This document shows, piece by piece, positions 5,806-12,721 of a DNA stretch of 13,568 nucleotides (position 1 is the stretch's first letter; each line of letters begins with the position of its first letter). This stretch comes from Nanobdellota archaeon (GTDB lineage Archaea; Nanobdellota; Nanobdellia; Woesearchaeales; GW2011-AR9): the NCBI GenBank assembly GCA_030695685.1, contig JAUYPT010000129.1, positions 1-13,568 on the forward strand. The letters are read 5' to 3'. Under the pieces are notes generated by a model, which saw only the letters and a program-made list of their open reading frames with translations, searched no databases and was not told where the DNA came from. Both the position numbers and the translations under genes were made by a program.

Positions 5806-6864
5806 TTATTTATTTTTTAATTTTGCAATGAAGCCTTTTTGTTTGTGCCAATTCATAACATCTTGTACAGTTTGCTGCGTGAATGGAAACTGGTGTTTGA
5901 ATCCTAAATTCATTATTTTTTCAGGACTAGCGGAATGATCTCCAAAGCCATACATCATCTGATATTGTTTGGAAAGTTTTGCAACTGGTTTGACAAACCA
6001 TTTTTGTAAAGGAATCTTCTGAGTAATCGCTTTTAATGTTTGTTTTTGAAATTCTTCTGGAATTTCATTCCAAATCATTTCTAACAGTTCTTTTCCAGTT
6101 GCAGGAGTAGTATCTGCTGCTAAGTAGGAGATTTCTTGTGCGTCTTTCTCAGATGATAGTTTGGCAGTTGGCAAATGCATTACATAATCACACATTCTGA
6201 TGACGTCTGTGGAATGAATCATACTGGCTTTATGCTTTCCTCCATCAGGAAGAAGCATGGCGCCTTTGAGCAGCATAGCTATCAATTCAGCATTGCCATA
6301 AAAACTTCCTGGGCCAAAGATACCAGCAGGATCAACGATAGCAACTTCCATTTTGTTCATATTGTTATAAGCGGCAGCAATTTCCCTGCTTGCCTGTTTT
6401 GACGTTGCATACGGATCAGCAGGTGCTGGTATTTTTCTTTCGGTAATAGCATACTTTTCTCCAGCTACCGCAATCTGCTCATGCCCATACACTGACATGC
6501 TTCCAATATGAATTATTCGCTCGAGATCACATCTTACTGCTGCAGCAAGCACGTTTGAAGTTCCGTCAATATTTATTTTCGTTAAAAGATGAGGATCAGC
6601 GCTGTGATTGAATAAGGCACCGAAATGAAACAGAAATTTTGCGCCTCGTAATGCTTTTTCTAATGATTCTTGATCGGTCAGATCAGCTTTCATAAATTTC
6701 AGAGCATCAGAATATCTATGTTGATATGTCTCAAGCCATTCTGGCTTTTTGATATCAGTAGCAATGACTTCTTTACCTTCATTTAATAAATAAGAAACCA
6801 TTTGTGATCCAAGAAATCCTGCTGCTCCAGTAACAGCATACGCGTTGTAAGTATTTTGATGCAT
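5806..6864 (-). CDS. NAD(P)-dependent epimerase/dehydratase, extended SDR family
   Basis: A 352-residue cytosolic oxidoreductase of the extended short-chain dehydrogenase family. The nucleotide-binding motif TGAAGFLG is at 12-19, an acidic residue ends strand 2 (D37, suggesting NAD preference), D61-L-T marks the next loop, and the catalytic triad is the serine in GSMSVYG (S124 likely) with Y152-x3-K156 (YATSK). Such enzymes act on nucleotide sugars (epimerase, dehydratase) or on sterol-like substrates (3-beta-HSD-like). The substrate cannot be read from sequence, though the C-terminal half has the loosely conserved cap region. Its start is 26 bases after the stop of the dCTP deaminase on the same strand, with AAGGAT about 10 bases before the ATG, so the two genes are probably co-transcribed. 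Confidence 0.85.
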   Translation of the reverse strand: MHQNTYNAYAVTGAAGFLGSQMVSYLLNEGKEVIATDIKKPEWLETYQHRYSDALKFMKADLTDQESLEKALRGAKFLFHFGALFNHSADPHLLTKINIDGTSNVLAAAVRCDLERIIHIGSMSVYGHEQIAVAGEKYAITERKIPAPADPYATSKQASREIAAAYNNMNKMEVAIVDPAGIFGPGSFYGNAELIAMLLKGAMLLPDGGKHKASMIHSTDVIRMCDYVMHLPTAKLSSEKDAQEISYLAADTTPATGKELLEMIWNEIPEEFQKQTLKAITQKIPLQKWFVKPVAKLSKQYQMMYGFGDHSASPEKIMNLGFKHQFPFTQQTVQDVMNWHKQKGFIAKLKNK

Positions 6865-6890
6865 ATTTGCTAGATCCTTTTTTCAATATC

Positions 6891-8042
6891 TTATTCTCTA
6901 AAATGTTTTCCATACCGCACGCCTATTTGCCGTGCATAATGTGATTTTCTCTCTTTTTCCCCATATATTAACATTGGATTCTGTGCCATCCTTTCCAGAC
7001 GAAGAACACTGATTGGCTGGCCATCACGCACAGTTTCCAGCTTGTTATGGACACGAATTTCTAATGTTGCTGTATTACCTTGTTTCTCTTCTCGAGAAAA
7101 ATAACCCCATCCCGGATCAAAGAACCCTGCATAGTGGGAAGTTATATGTCCTAGATGGGAATCAAATTGTGCCAATTCACCTGCAAATCCAGGCGGCAAT
7201 GATATTGCTTCATTAGTGGAAAGCAAGTAAAAATATCCTGGCTCTAATGTTATTTCTTTGTTTTTTGGTTTTTCAATGGGATCAAAAAAATCTGCAATAG
7301 GATGTGCAGCTATTTTGTGGATATCAACAAGGGATGTGCCGTATCGTTTCGCTCTATAACCAATAATCTCGGAATTGGTATGGTCTCCATTAAGGTCAAG
7401 GGTTAAAACAAGGCCGCCATCAATACTGATTTCTCCGTTTTCACATCTTTCACCGTTTTTTGTGTAGAGGAAAGGATATGTCTTTAATACTGATCTGATT
7501 TCATCATCCGGCATCGTGCTGTTACCGAGAGAATAGCGCATTTGGTTGAATGCTACTCCTCCAGATGTAAGAAAGCAGTCAAAAGAATTGGAGCTAATTT
7601 CCGCGTAAAGTTCTCCCTGATAAGGGCCGTTAACAGAATCATAATGCGGCGTATGGTCTGCGAGCAGCCGAACCTGAAGATCTAATCGGCCGGAACTGCT
7701 TTTAGCATTGGTACGAATCCGTGCATATTCTTGGATGTTTACCATTTCCTGAAGTTTAACAACATAAACCCGATCCCGTAATAAAAGGAAATCATCCAAT
7801 TCTAACTCTTTGACGCTATTATTGTGCAGCAGTTGAGAAACAGTCTCATTTTTCATCGGGCGGCAGGCCCCTTTCATCAGCCAGATCAGATTCCCTATTC
7901 TCAAATCAATACTTGACGGCTGAATATTTTTAATAACCTTCTCTCGTTCAGCTTCATTAAGCGAATCAATAGGGATGATAATACTATTTTTGTTGATTAG
8001 TTCCAACAGATCTTTATCTGCTGCAGTCGTATTTGGAAGCAT
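6891..8042 (-). CDS. dcd: Double-domain 2'-deoxycytidine 5'-triphosphate deaminase (PF06559-like)
   Basis: This enzyme of the dCTP deaminase/dUTPase superfamily should convert dCTP to dUTP in pyrimidine nucleotide supply. At 383 residues it is twice the length of ordinary archaeal Dcd (about 170-200). The first repeat has QPSSIDLRIG (41-50), KSSSGRLDLQVRLLAD (114-129) and GPYQGELYAEIS...GGVAFNQMRY (139-170). The second repeat has EPGYFYLLSTNEAISLPPGF (267-286) and HYAGFFDPGWG (303-313). This tandem layout matches the long Dcd family best known from alphaproteobacteria (PF06559). The start at 8042 is supported by a TATA box about 25 bases upstream, with no ribosome-binding site. An unusual form for an archaeon; it may have been acquired from bacteria, or be an old fusion. 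Activity (deaminase alone or also dUTPase) cannot be settled here. Confidence 0.85.
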   Translation of the reverse strand: MLPNTTAADKDLLELINKNSIIIPIDSLNEAEREKVIKNIQPSSIDLRIGNLIWLMKGACRPMKNETVSQLLHNNSVKELELDDFLLLRDRVYVVKLQEMVNIQEYARIRTNAKSSSGRLDLQVRLLADHTPHYDSVNGPYQGELYAEISSNSFDCFLTSGGVAFNQMRYSLGNSTMPDDEIRSVLKTYPFLYTKNGERCENGEISIDGGLVLTLDLNGDHTNSEIIGYRAKRYGTSLVDIHKIAAHPIADFFDPIEKPKNKEITLEPGYFYLLSTNEAISLPPGFAGELAQFDSHLGHITSHYAGFFDPGWGYFSREEKQGNTATLEIRVHNKLETVRDGQPISVLRLERMAQNPMLIYGEKERKSHYARQIGVRYGKHFRE

Positions 8043-8062
8043 AGAACTGAGGATTGCAACTC

Positions 8063-8070
8063 TTTTAAAA
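8063..8070 (-). promoter_or_regulatory. TATA box of the dcd-epimerase operon
   Basis: TTTTAAAA is centred about 25 bases before the minus-strand ATG at 8042, fitting a leaderless transcript. The sequence between box and ATG has no ribosome-binding site. Confidence 0.6.
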
Positions 8071-8170
8071 GGATTATGGCGCTATAACTTATTGTTTATA
8101 GTGGTGGCTTGCATTTACCTGCTGATCTAAATGAGTGATATTTTTAATTTCACAACTTCTAAAGCAATCT

Positions 8171-8178
8171 TTTTATAG
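8171..8178 (+). promoter_or_regulatory. TATA box of the TRAM gene
   Basis: TTTTATAG predicts transcription from about 8200, giving a short leader of some 18 bases that just includes the GGAGGT at 8208-8213. Confidence 0.5.
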
Positions 8179-8207
8179 TATGTCACTTTTTGGAGATAGA
8201 TTACTAT

Positions 8208-8213
8208 GGAGGT
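8208..8213 (+). promoter_or_regulatory. Ribosome-binding site that sets the TRAM start
   Basis: GGAGGT lies 5 bases before ATG 8219. The reading frame is open further upstream to a GTG at 8135, but the TATA box lies inside that extension, so 8219 is the start. Confidence 0.8.
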
Positions 8214-8218
8214 ATTTC

Positions 8219-8554
8219 ATGAATGAACAAAGTCAGGCTCCAGTGCGGGTCGGAGAAACATTTGAGGTTAGTATTGATGCTGTCGGAGGAAAAGGCGACG
8301 GCATTGCCAAAGTAAAAGGATTTGTTTTGTTTGTGCCCAACGTCAAAAAGGGAGATTTCGTTAAAATTAAAGTTGTTAAAGTTCTGCAGAATGTCGGATT
8401 TGCGGAAGTTCTTGGAGCTGCAGAAAGACCAGTGCGGGAATCAAAATTTGCAACGATCACCCGGGAAGAATTGGAAAAGCCGGAAGAAGAAGATGATGAT
8501 TCCAGCCAGTATGAAGATACTGAGAATTTTGGGGAAGAAATTCAGGAAAAATGA
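8219..8554 (+). CDS. TRAM-domain RNA-binding protein with acidic tail
   Basis: A 111-residue protein. Residues ~9-66 are a complete TRAM domain (VGETFEVSIDAVGGKGDGIAKVKGFVLFVPN, then KKGDFVKIKVVKVLQNVGFAEVLG), a small beta-barrel that binds RNA. Stand-alone TRAM proteins are common in archaea and have been linked to RNA chaperone activity and cold response in methanogens. From residue ~82 on, this protein carries a strongly acidic tail (about 30 residues, many E and D, including EEEDDD). Most stand-alone TRAM proteins are about 60-75 residues, so the tail is an addition. It may mimic nucleic acid, modulate RNA release or contact a partner; that is inference. The gene is monocistronic and divergent from dcd. 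Confidence 0.9.
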   Translation: MNEQSQAPVRVGETFEVSIDAVGGKGDGIAKVKGFVLFVPNVKKGDFVKIKVVKVLQNVGFAEVLGAAERPVRESKFATITREELEKPEEEDDDSSQYEDTENFGEEIQEK

Positions 8555-8625
8555 ACGCATACTGAAACCTCAATAGCCAGAGTATACTGTTGTCCACCAA
8601 TTTCTACTGCTGGTCAAAGAATAAG

Positions 8626-8634
8626 TTTTAAATA
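8626..8634 (+). promoter_or_regulatory. TATA box of the PEP synthase gene
   Basis: TTTTAAATA, preceded by AAAGAATAAG (BRE-like purines), gives a start near 8656 and a leader of about 30 bases that holds the AGGTG ribosome-binding site at 8674-8678. A second AT-rich box (TTTATAATAA, 8644-8653) is possible but would start transcription within that site. Confidence 0.5.
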
Positions 8635-8685
8635 GATAGATTCTTTATAATAATTGATTATCATTATTAAAAAAGGTGTGGATTA

Positions 8686-10989
8686 ATGTCTCGTATTGCC
8701 TGGTTTAAAGATTTGGATAAGGATTCTCTTTCTGTTGCCGGAGGTAAAGGCACAAATTTAGGGATCATGTTTAATCTTGGATTGCCAGTTCCTCCTGGTT
8801 TTGCGATTACAGCACAAACATATCAGGAATTTATTGACAGGACAGGAATACGATTGAGAATAGAACAGTTTCTGCAGCAATTAAATGTTGAAGATACAAA
8901 AACCTTGCAAGAAGTAGCTCAAAAGATTCAGAAACTGATTGAATCAGCGCCGGTGCCGGAAGACATTGCCGAAGAAATTGCCGACAATTATGAATTATTA
9001 GGTGCAGACTATCGCAAGGCGTCACAGTTAGTAACGGGAAACAACGTTTTCGTTGCCGTTCGATCTTCTGCAACTGCAGAGGATTTACCGGAAGCCAGTT
9101 TCGCCGGGCAGCAGGCAACGTTTCTGAACATTAAGGGAAGAGAGGAAGTTATTACCGCAGTTCGTTCCTGCTGGGCATCATTATTTACTGCCAGGGCGAT
9201 TTATTACCGTGAAAAAAATAAGTTTCCTCATATGAAAGTATTAATTTCTGTCATCATCCAGAAAATGGTTAATGCGACACACTCAGGAATTATGTTTACG
9301 ATTAATCCGGCAACGAATAATGCCCATGAAATTGTCATCGAAGCTACCTATGGGCTAGGAGAGATGATTGTCGGCGGAGAAGTAAACCCTGATCTTTATA
9401 TCGTTGATAAAAGCAGCCGCGAGATAAAAAAAATTGAAATCAAGAAAAAAGAAATGGCCATGTTTCGAACCGAGTCTGGAAGAAATGAGAAAAGAGCTAT
9501 TCCTGCAGCGGAACAAACGCGCCAGGCTATCAGTGATGTCCATATCAAAGAACTGGCGCGCTATGGCAAAAAAATAGAAGATCATTACGGCCTTCCTCAG
9601 GATATAGAATGGGCGATTGAGAAAGACCAGGTCTACATTGTGCAGTCGCGGGCGGTAACAACGTTTAAGCCAAAAGAAAATAAACTTAGCCCTGAAATAC
9701 AAGAAGAGGAAGGAAAAATTATACTAAAAGGGGAAACAGCTTCATCTGGTGTTTATACAGGAAGAGTTAAAATTATCAATGATCCTTCCGAACTGGATAG
9801 AATAGAGAAAGGAGATATTCTGGTAACAACGATGACAACACCTGATATGGTGCCGGCGATGCAGCGCGCTGGTGCTATTGTTACCAATGAAGGCGGGATG
9901 ACCTGTCATGCAGCAATTGTTTCCCGGGAAATGGGCACTCCTTGCATTGTTGGGACAGAACATGCTACGGAGGTTCTAAAAGAAGGACAGCTGATAACAG
10001 TCCATGCATCACGCGGAATTGTCTATGAAGGAAAAGTGCAGGTGGCACAGGAAAAAATATCTGCTACTCCTATCAATGCTGGTGCTGATATTATCACCGC
10101 GACAGAAATTAAAGTCATTCTTGATCTGCCTGACGTTGCTGAACATGCCGCTGCATCAGGCGCCGATGGTGTTGGTTTAGTTCGTTTGGAAATTATGATT
10201 GCCAACGGCGGCATCCATCCTGCAGAATATATCCGGCAAGGACGAGAGAATGACTATGTTCAATTGTTAAAAGAAGGAATCCGTACTATTGCCAAAGCCT
10301 TTGCTGCTAAGCCAGTGTGGGTGCGCTGCTCTGATCTGCGCAGCGATGAATATCGTAATTTAGAAGGAGGATCATCTGAGCCAAAAGAATCAGACCCAAT
10401 GATCGGATGGCACGGCATTCGAAGATTATTAGATCAGCCGGCAATTCTCCGGGCAGAATTTAAGGCTATTCGTGAACTCCATTATGAAGGCTTGAAAAAT
10501 GTCGGCGTGATGATTCCGTTTGTCATCCGTGCAAATGAAGTGCGTACAGCCAAAGAAATGATGAGAGAGATCGGATTGGAACCCTGTAAAGCAATTGATT
10601 TCGGTGTAATGATAGAAACGCCTGCCTCCTGCTGGGTTATTGAAGATATATGCAAGGAAGGAATTAGTTTCGTTTCCTTTGGAACCAATGATTTAACTCA
10701 GCTGACATTAGGGATTGACCGCAACAACAGCCGCATTGCCCGCCTTTTTGATGAGCTTCATCCTGCTGTTCTGGGAGAAATGGCAAAAGTAATCCGTGTC
10801 TGTAAAAAATATGGCGTCAAAACATCACTCTGCGGGCAATCTGGAAGCAACCCCGCAATGGCCGAATTTTTAGTCCATCAGGGTATAGATTCTATTTCCG
10901 CCAATGTCGATGCTATTGATACTATACGAAGAATAGTTGCCAAGACAGAACGAAAACTGTTGCTTGATGCAGAAAGGGAGAGACAATAA
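8686..10989 (+). CDS. ppsA: Phosphoenolpyruvate synthase (pyruvate, water dikinase)
   Basis: The enzyme converts pyruvate and ATP to phosphoenolpyruvate, AMP and phosphate, the entry step to gluconeogenesis (in some archaea it may also run in the glycolytic direction). The 767 residues are full length. The N-terminal ATP-grasp domain covers ~1-330, with GGKGTNLG (19-26), AVRSSATAEDLPEASFAGQQ and DIEWAIE...QSRAVTT. The mobile phosphohistidine domain holds GGMTCHAAIVSREMGTPC with catalytic H408. The C-terminal barrel has VGLVRLEIMI, EPKESDPMIGWHGIRR, MIETPASCW, FGTNDLTQL and CGQSGSNP with catalytic C716. AGGTG lies 7 bases before the ATG. It stands alone, ends directly against the convergent metallopeptidase gene, and its presence implies central carbon metabolism in a possibly reduced genome. 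Confidence 0.97.
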   Translation: MSRIAWFKDLDKDSLSVAGGKGTNLGIMFNLGLPVPPGFAITAQTYQEFIDRTGIRLRIEQFLQQLNVEDTKTLQEVAQKIQKLIESAPVPEDIAEEIADNYELLGADYRKASQLVTGNNVFVAVRSSATAEDLPEASFAGQQATFLNIKGREEVITAVRSCWASLFTARAIYYREKNKFPHMKVLISVIIQKMVNATHSGIMFTINPATNNAHEIVIEATYGLGEMIVGGEVNPDLYIVDKSSREIKKIEIKKKEMAMFRTESGRNEKRAIPAAEQTRQAISDVHIKELARYGKKIEDHYGLPQDIEWAIEKDQVYIVQSRAVTTFKPKENKLSPEIQEEEGKIILKGETASSGVYTGRVKIINDPSELDRIEKGDILVTTMTTPDMVPAMQRAGAIVTNEGGMTCHAAIVSREMGTPCIVGTEHATEVLKEGQLITVHASRGIVYEGKVQVAQEKISATPINAGADIITATEIKVILDLPDVAEHAAASGADGVGLVRLEIMIANGGIHPAEYIRQGRENDYVQLLKEGIRTIAKAFAAKPVWVRCSDLRSDEYRNLEGGSSEPKESDPMIGWHGIRRLLDQPAILRAEFKAIRELHYEGLKNVGVMIPFVIRANEVRTAKEMMREIGLEPCKAIDFGVMIETPASCWVIEDICKEGISFVSFGTNDLTQLTLGIDRNNSRIARLFDELHPAVLGEMAKVIRVCKKYGVKTSLCGQSGSNPAMAEFLVHQGIDSISANVDAIDTIRRIVAKTERKLLLDAERERQ

Positions 10990-11805
10990 TTATTTTTTGC
11001 GTAATTGCCGAATCACTTTTTGTTGGTATTCTTTGAGGTTGATTAGTTCTTCTTCTGTAGGAGGATGGAACATCAAATAATGTATGCCATTGACGCTGAA
11101 TTCGTCAATAATCGGTTTGACAAGATGATATCCTCCCTGATACCATAATCGATAATTAGGAATGGGAGGATCTTCTAAATCTATTTTCTTACCATTCTGA
11201 TCATACAACATATAGAAATCTTCCAGTTTTGTAGGCCATTCTTCATCTTTGAAATTATCATAATGGCCGTTCATTGTTCTTCCAAAGTATTCCGCAATGC
11301 CTTCACCAATGATATGGATAGCATTTTCATCTACTTTTCCGTTTTCTCGCAATGTTTGCGGCCAACTGCCATGTTTGAGCTGTTCACTGAGCATATCAAC
11401 ATAAAAATGCCCTAATTCATGATCGAGAACTTCCTTGATAGTGCAGGAATTTTCCGGAGAAATTTCTAAACCATCTTTATCTGGCAAGGGATTAATAGTT
11501 ATATCTTTTTTAAAATAGATACTATTTTCCTCAGAATCATAGTATCCACAGATTGACAGGCTGGGGAAGGCATTTTTTGTTTCTTCTGAAATTCCCACTT
11601 CTACAATTGGTCTTCCCTGATAGACAATATTCAATTTCTTTTCCTGGTCCTGAATAATCTTGTCAAGATTAGTATTGACATAATTCTGGATTTGGTAGCT
11701 CGACTCTTGTTGTTGCAGCTGCTCCTGGAGTGCCGTGACGGAATAATAACTGAGAGAACTAATTCCAATTCCTACAGAGAACAATATTTTTGAGAATTGC
11801 TTCAT
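10990..11805 (-). CDS. Membrane-anchored HEXXH zinc metallopeptidase-like protein
   Basis: A 271-residue protein. I chose the ATG at 11805 because it overlaps the rpr2 stop as ATGA; an ORF start at 11835 is possible but would lie within rpr2. Residues ~5-22 are a hydrophobic N-terminal anchor or signal (KILFSVGIGISSLSYYSV), followed by a coiled-coil-like Q/E-rich stretch (26-57). The core carries DHELGHFYVD (zinc ligands H129, H133, catalytic E130), and EGIAEYFGR about 35 residues later, offering E168 or E172 as third ligand, as in gluzincin peptidases. It probably works outside the membrane on an unknown substrate. No known family is recognised beyond the metal site. Co-expression with an RNase P subunit has no obvious functional logic and may just be compact packing. 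The stop abuts the ppsA stop. Confidence 0.75.
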   Translation of the reverse strand: MKQFSKILFSVGIGISSLSYYSVTALQEQLQQQESSYQIQNYVNTNLDKIIQDQEKKLNIVYQGRPIVEVGISEETKNAFPSLSICGYYDSEENSIYFKKDITINPLPDKDGLEISPENSCTIKEVLDHELGHFYVDMLSEQLKHGSWPQTLRENGKVDENAIHIIGEGIAEYFGRTMNGHYDNFKDEEWPTKLEDFYMLYDQNGKKIDLEDPPIPNYRLWYQGGYHLVKPIIDEFSVNGIHYLMFHPPTEEELINLKEYQQKVIRQLRKK

Positions 11806-12107
11806 CGCAATGGTATCCTCATGAATTTCTTGCATTCCAGACAGGAAATAACCACTTTGCCGTTTCTGGTTCTGACGCGGGCATTAACGCCGGCTTGTAA
11901 GTACTTATAGCAGTGCTTGCAAAACCGTCTTTTTAATGGCACTGGTATGGTAACTTTTACCTTCATTGCTATTTTTCTGGCTATAGTAACATACCTGTTT
12001 GCCAGTGTTTTATTGTTAGGGAAGATTTTTTCCGCCTGAGAGAAGAGCTGAGAAATCCTTTCCTGAGCAATTTCTAGTTGTTTTTTTTTAGGCAGTATTT
12101 TACTCAT
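11802..12107 (-). CDS. rnp4: Ribonuclease P protein component 4 (Rpr2/Rpp21)
   Basis: A 101-residue protein subunit of archaeal RNase P, which removes the 5' leader from pre-tRNA together with the RNA component; this subunit normally binds the RNA with Rpp29. The N-terminal half is helical (QLEIAQERISQLFSQAEKIF, then ANRYVTIARKIAMKVKV) and the C-terminal half is a zinc ribbon with C63-x2-C66 and C89-x2-C92 and basic residues between (RVRTRNGK). Length and order are typical for the family. A TATA box sits 26 bases upstream and no ribosome-binding site is seen, so the transcript is probably leaderless. The stop overlaps the start of the metallopeptidase (ATGA). Confidence 0.92.
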   Translation of the reverse strand: MSKILPKKKQLEIAQERISQLFSQAEKIFPNNKTLANRYVTIARKIAMKVKVTIPVPLKRRFCKHCYKYLQAGVNARVRTRNGKVVISCLECKKFMRIPLR

Positions 12108-12129
12108 ACTATTCTAAAGTGCAGTTTAC

Positions 12130-12137
12130 TTAAATAT
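12130..12137 (-). promoter_or_regulatory. TATA box of rnp4
   Basis: On the minus strand this reads ATATTTAA, centred 26.5 bases before the ATG at 12107. It lies only 10 bases outside the first palindrome of the hairpin cluster. Confidence 0.5.
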
Positions 12138-12147
12138 TTTAGCATCA

Positions 12148-12366
12148 TAAAAATGCGTGAAACCGTCTTACCCCGTCCTAAAAGAACGGGGTTTGAAAAA
12201 AGAGGGTTTCTAAACTACGCATTTTTAGGAGCGGAAAAATGATAATATCATTTTTTGCTCCCAAAAACGATCTTTGTCGTTTTTGGGGATGCAAAATAGC
12301 CAGAAAAATTATTATTTTTCTGTGGACATTGGGCTAAAGCCAATGGTTTTCTGGCTATTTTTGCAT
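12148..12366. repeat. Cluster of back-to-back palindromes between divergent promoters (possible ncRNA or IS200/IS605-like element)
   Basis: Nearly every base of this stretch lies within an inverted repeat. (A) 12148-12227: outer stem TAAAAATGCGT / ACGCATTTTTA (11 pairs), middle stem GAAACC (12159-12164) / GGTTTC (12205-12210), inner hairpin ACCCCGT (12170-12176) / ACGGGGT (12186-12192). (B) 12228-12261: GGAGC / GCTCC and a further ~10 pairs to a three-base loop. (C) 12260-12287: CCCAAAAACGA / TCGTTTTTGGG, loop of six. (D) 12289-12366: 19 pairs with one bulge (arms 12289-12307 and 12347-12366), enclosing CATTGG / CCAATG (12327-12345). Inside D, CAGAAAAAT (12301-12309) can pair instead with ATTTTTCTG (12314-12322). 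It contains no convincing ORF. It fills the space between the TATA boxes of rnp4 and the winged-helix gene. Confidence 0.75.
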
Positions 12367-12374
12367 AAAAAGAA

Positions 12375-12381
12375 ATATAAA
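12375..12381 (+). promoter_or_regulatory. TATA box of the winged-helix/alkyltransferase operon
   Basis: ATATAAA is centred 26 bases before ATG 12404 and begins 9 bases after the last palindrome of the cluster. No ribosome-binding site is visible, so a leaderless transcript is expected. Confidence 0.6.
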
Positions 12382-12403
12382 CTATAGTCTGTAATTTATA
12401 AAC

Positions 12404-12721
12404 ATGGAACGCGGCAGGCCTATTGGAAGCCAAATTCGTCAAAATGTTGTCGAAATTCTGTACTATTTGGGAAAAGGATACGGCTATCAAATTTGCAAGA
12501 TTTATAATGAGATTTTTCCTCCCGTAACTCAGCGCAGCATCTATTATCATTTGAGGAAGGGGACTCTCACAAAAGAAATTTTTATCCACACTATTGAACA
12601 GGAAAAAGGCAATTTTTCCTGGGGTACAGTTGTGGAAAAAAAGTATTATTCATTAGGGAAAAATGCGAAACCGCAGGGAAATGGGAGAATAAAAGAGTTT
12701 TTACAGCAATGGAAAAAATGA
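12404..12721 (+). CDS. Winged helix-turn-helix DNA-binding protein, PadR-like
   Basis: A 105-residue protein, basic throughout. Residues ~4-55 form a winged helix: GRPIGSQIRQNVVEILYYLGKGYGYQICKIY (helices 1-2) and VTQRSIYYHLRKG (helix 3, the recognition helix, with the Y-x-H-L signature of PadR/ArsR-like regulators). Then comes a wing, and the C-terminal half has GNFSWGTVVEKKYYSLGKNAKP, a conserved-looking stretch common to small archaeal regulators. It probably binds DNA as a dimer and regulates transcription; the target is unknown. The hairpin cluster directly upstream of its own promoter is a candidate binding region. The gene overlaps the alkyltransferase that follows, so the two are co-transcribed and it may control that gene. 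Confidence 0.75.
   Translation: MERGRPIGSQIRQNVVEILYYLGKGYGYQICKIYNEIFPPVTQRSIYYHLRKGTLTKEIFIHTIEQEKGNFSWGTVVEKKYYSLGKNAKPQGNGRIKEFLQQWKK

Noticed and set aside
8082..8101. Inverted repeat CTATAA / TTATAG between dcd and the TRAM gene
   Set aside because: Only six pairs of AT-rich sequence with an eight-base spacer; expected by chance in AT-rich spacers.
8135..8218. Upstream extension of the TRAM gene from a GTG at 8135 or ATG at 8180
   Set aside because: The TATA box at 8171-8178 lies inside the longer extension, and GGAGGT at 8208-8213 points to ATG 8219.
8555..8625. Small RNA or gene between the TRAM gene and ppsA
   Set aside because: No open frame, stem or box motif was seen in this spacer other than the ppsA promoter that follows it.
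11806..11835. Ten-residue N-terminal extension of the metallopeptidase
   Set aside because: ATG 11805 overlaps the rnp4 stop as ATGA and begins a normal basic-plus-hydrophobic anchor; the extension would be polar and lie inside rnp4.
12148..12366. CRISPR array
   Set aside because: The units are inverted repeats of different sequence, not direct repeats with regular unique spacers, and no cas genes are nearby.
12148..12366. tRNA, SRP RNA or RNase P RNA gene
   Set aside because: No T-loop or anticodon arm pattern, no SRP-type or RNase P RNA conserved motifs could be recognised in either strand.
12248..12589. Minus-strand open frame of 113 codons across the palindrome cluster
   Set aside because: It lies opposite the well-supported winged-helix gene and its end is formed by the palindromes themselves; the protein has no family-like pattern and no ribosome-binding site or correctly spaced TATA box was seen.
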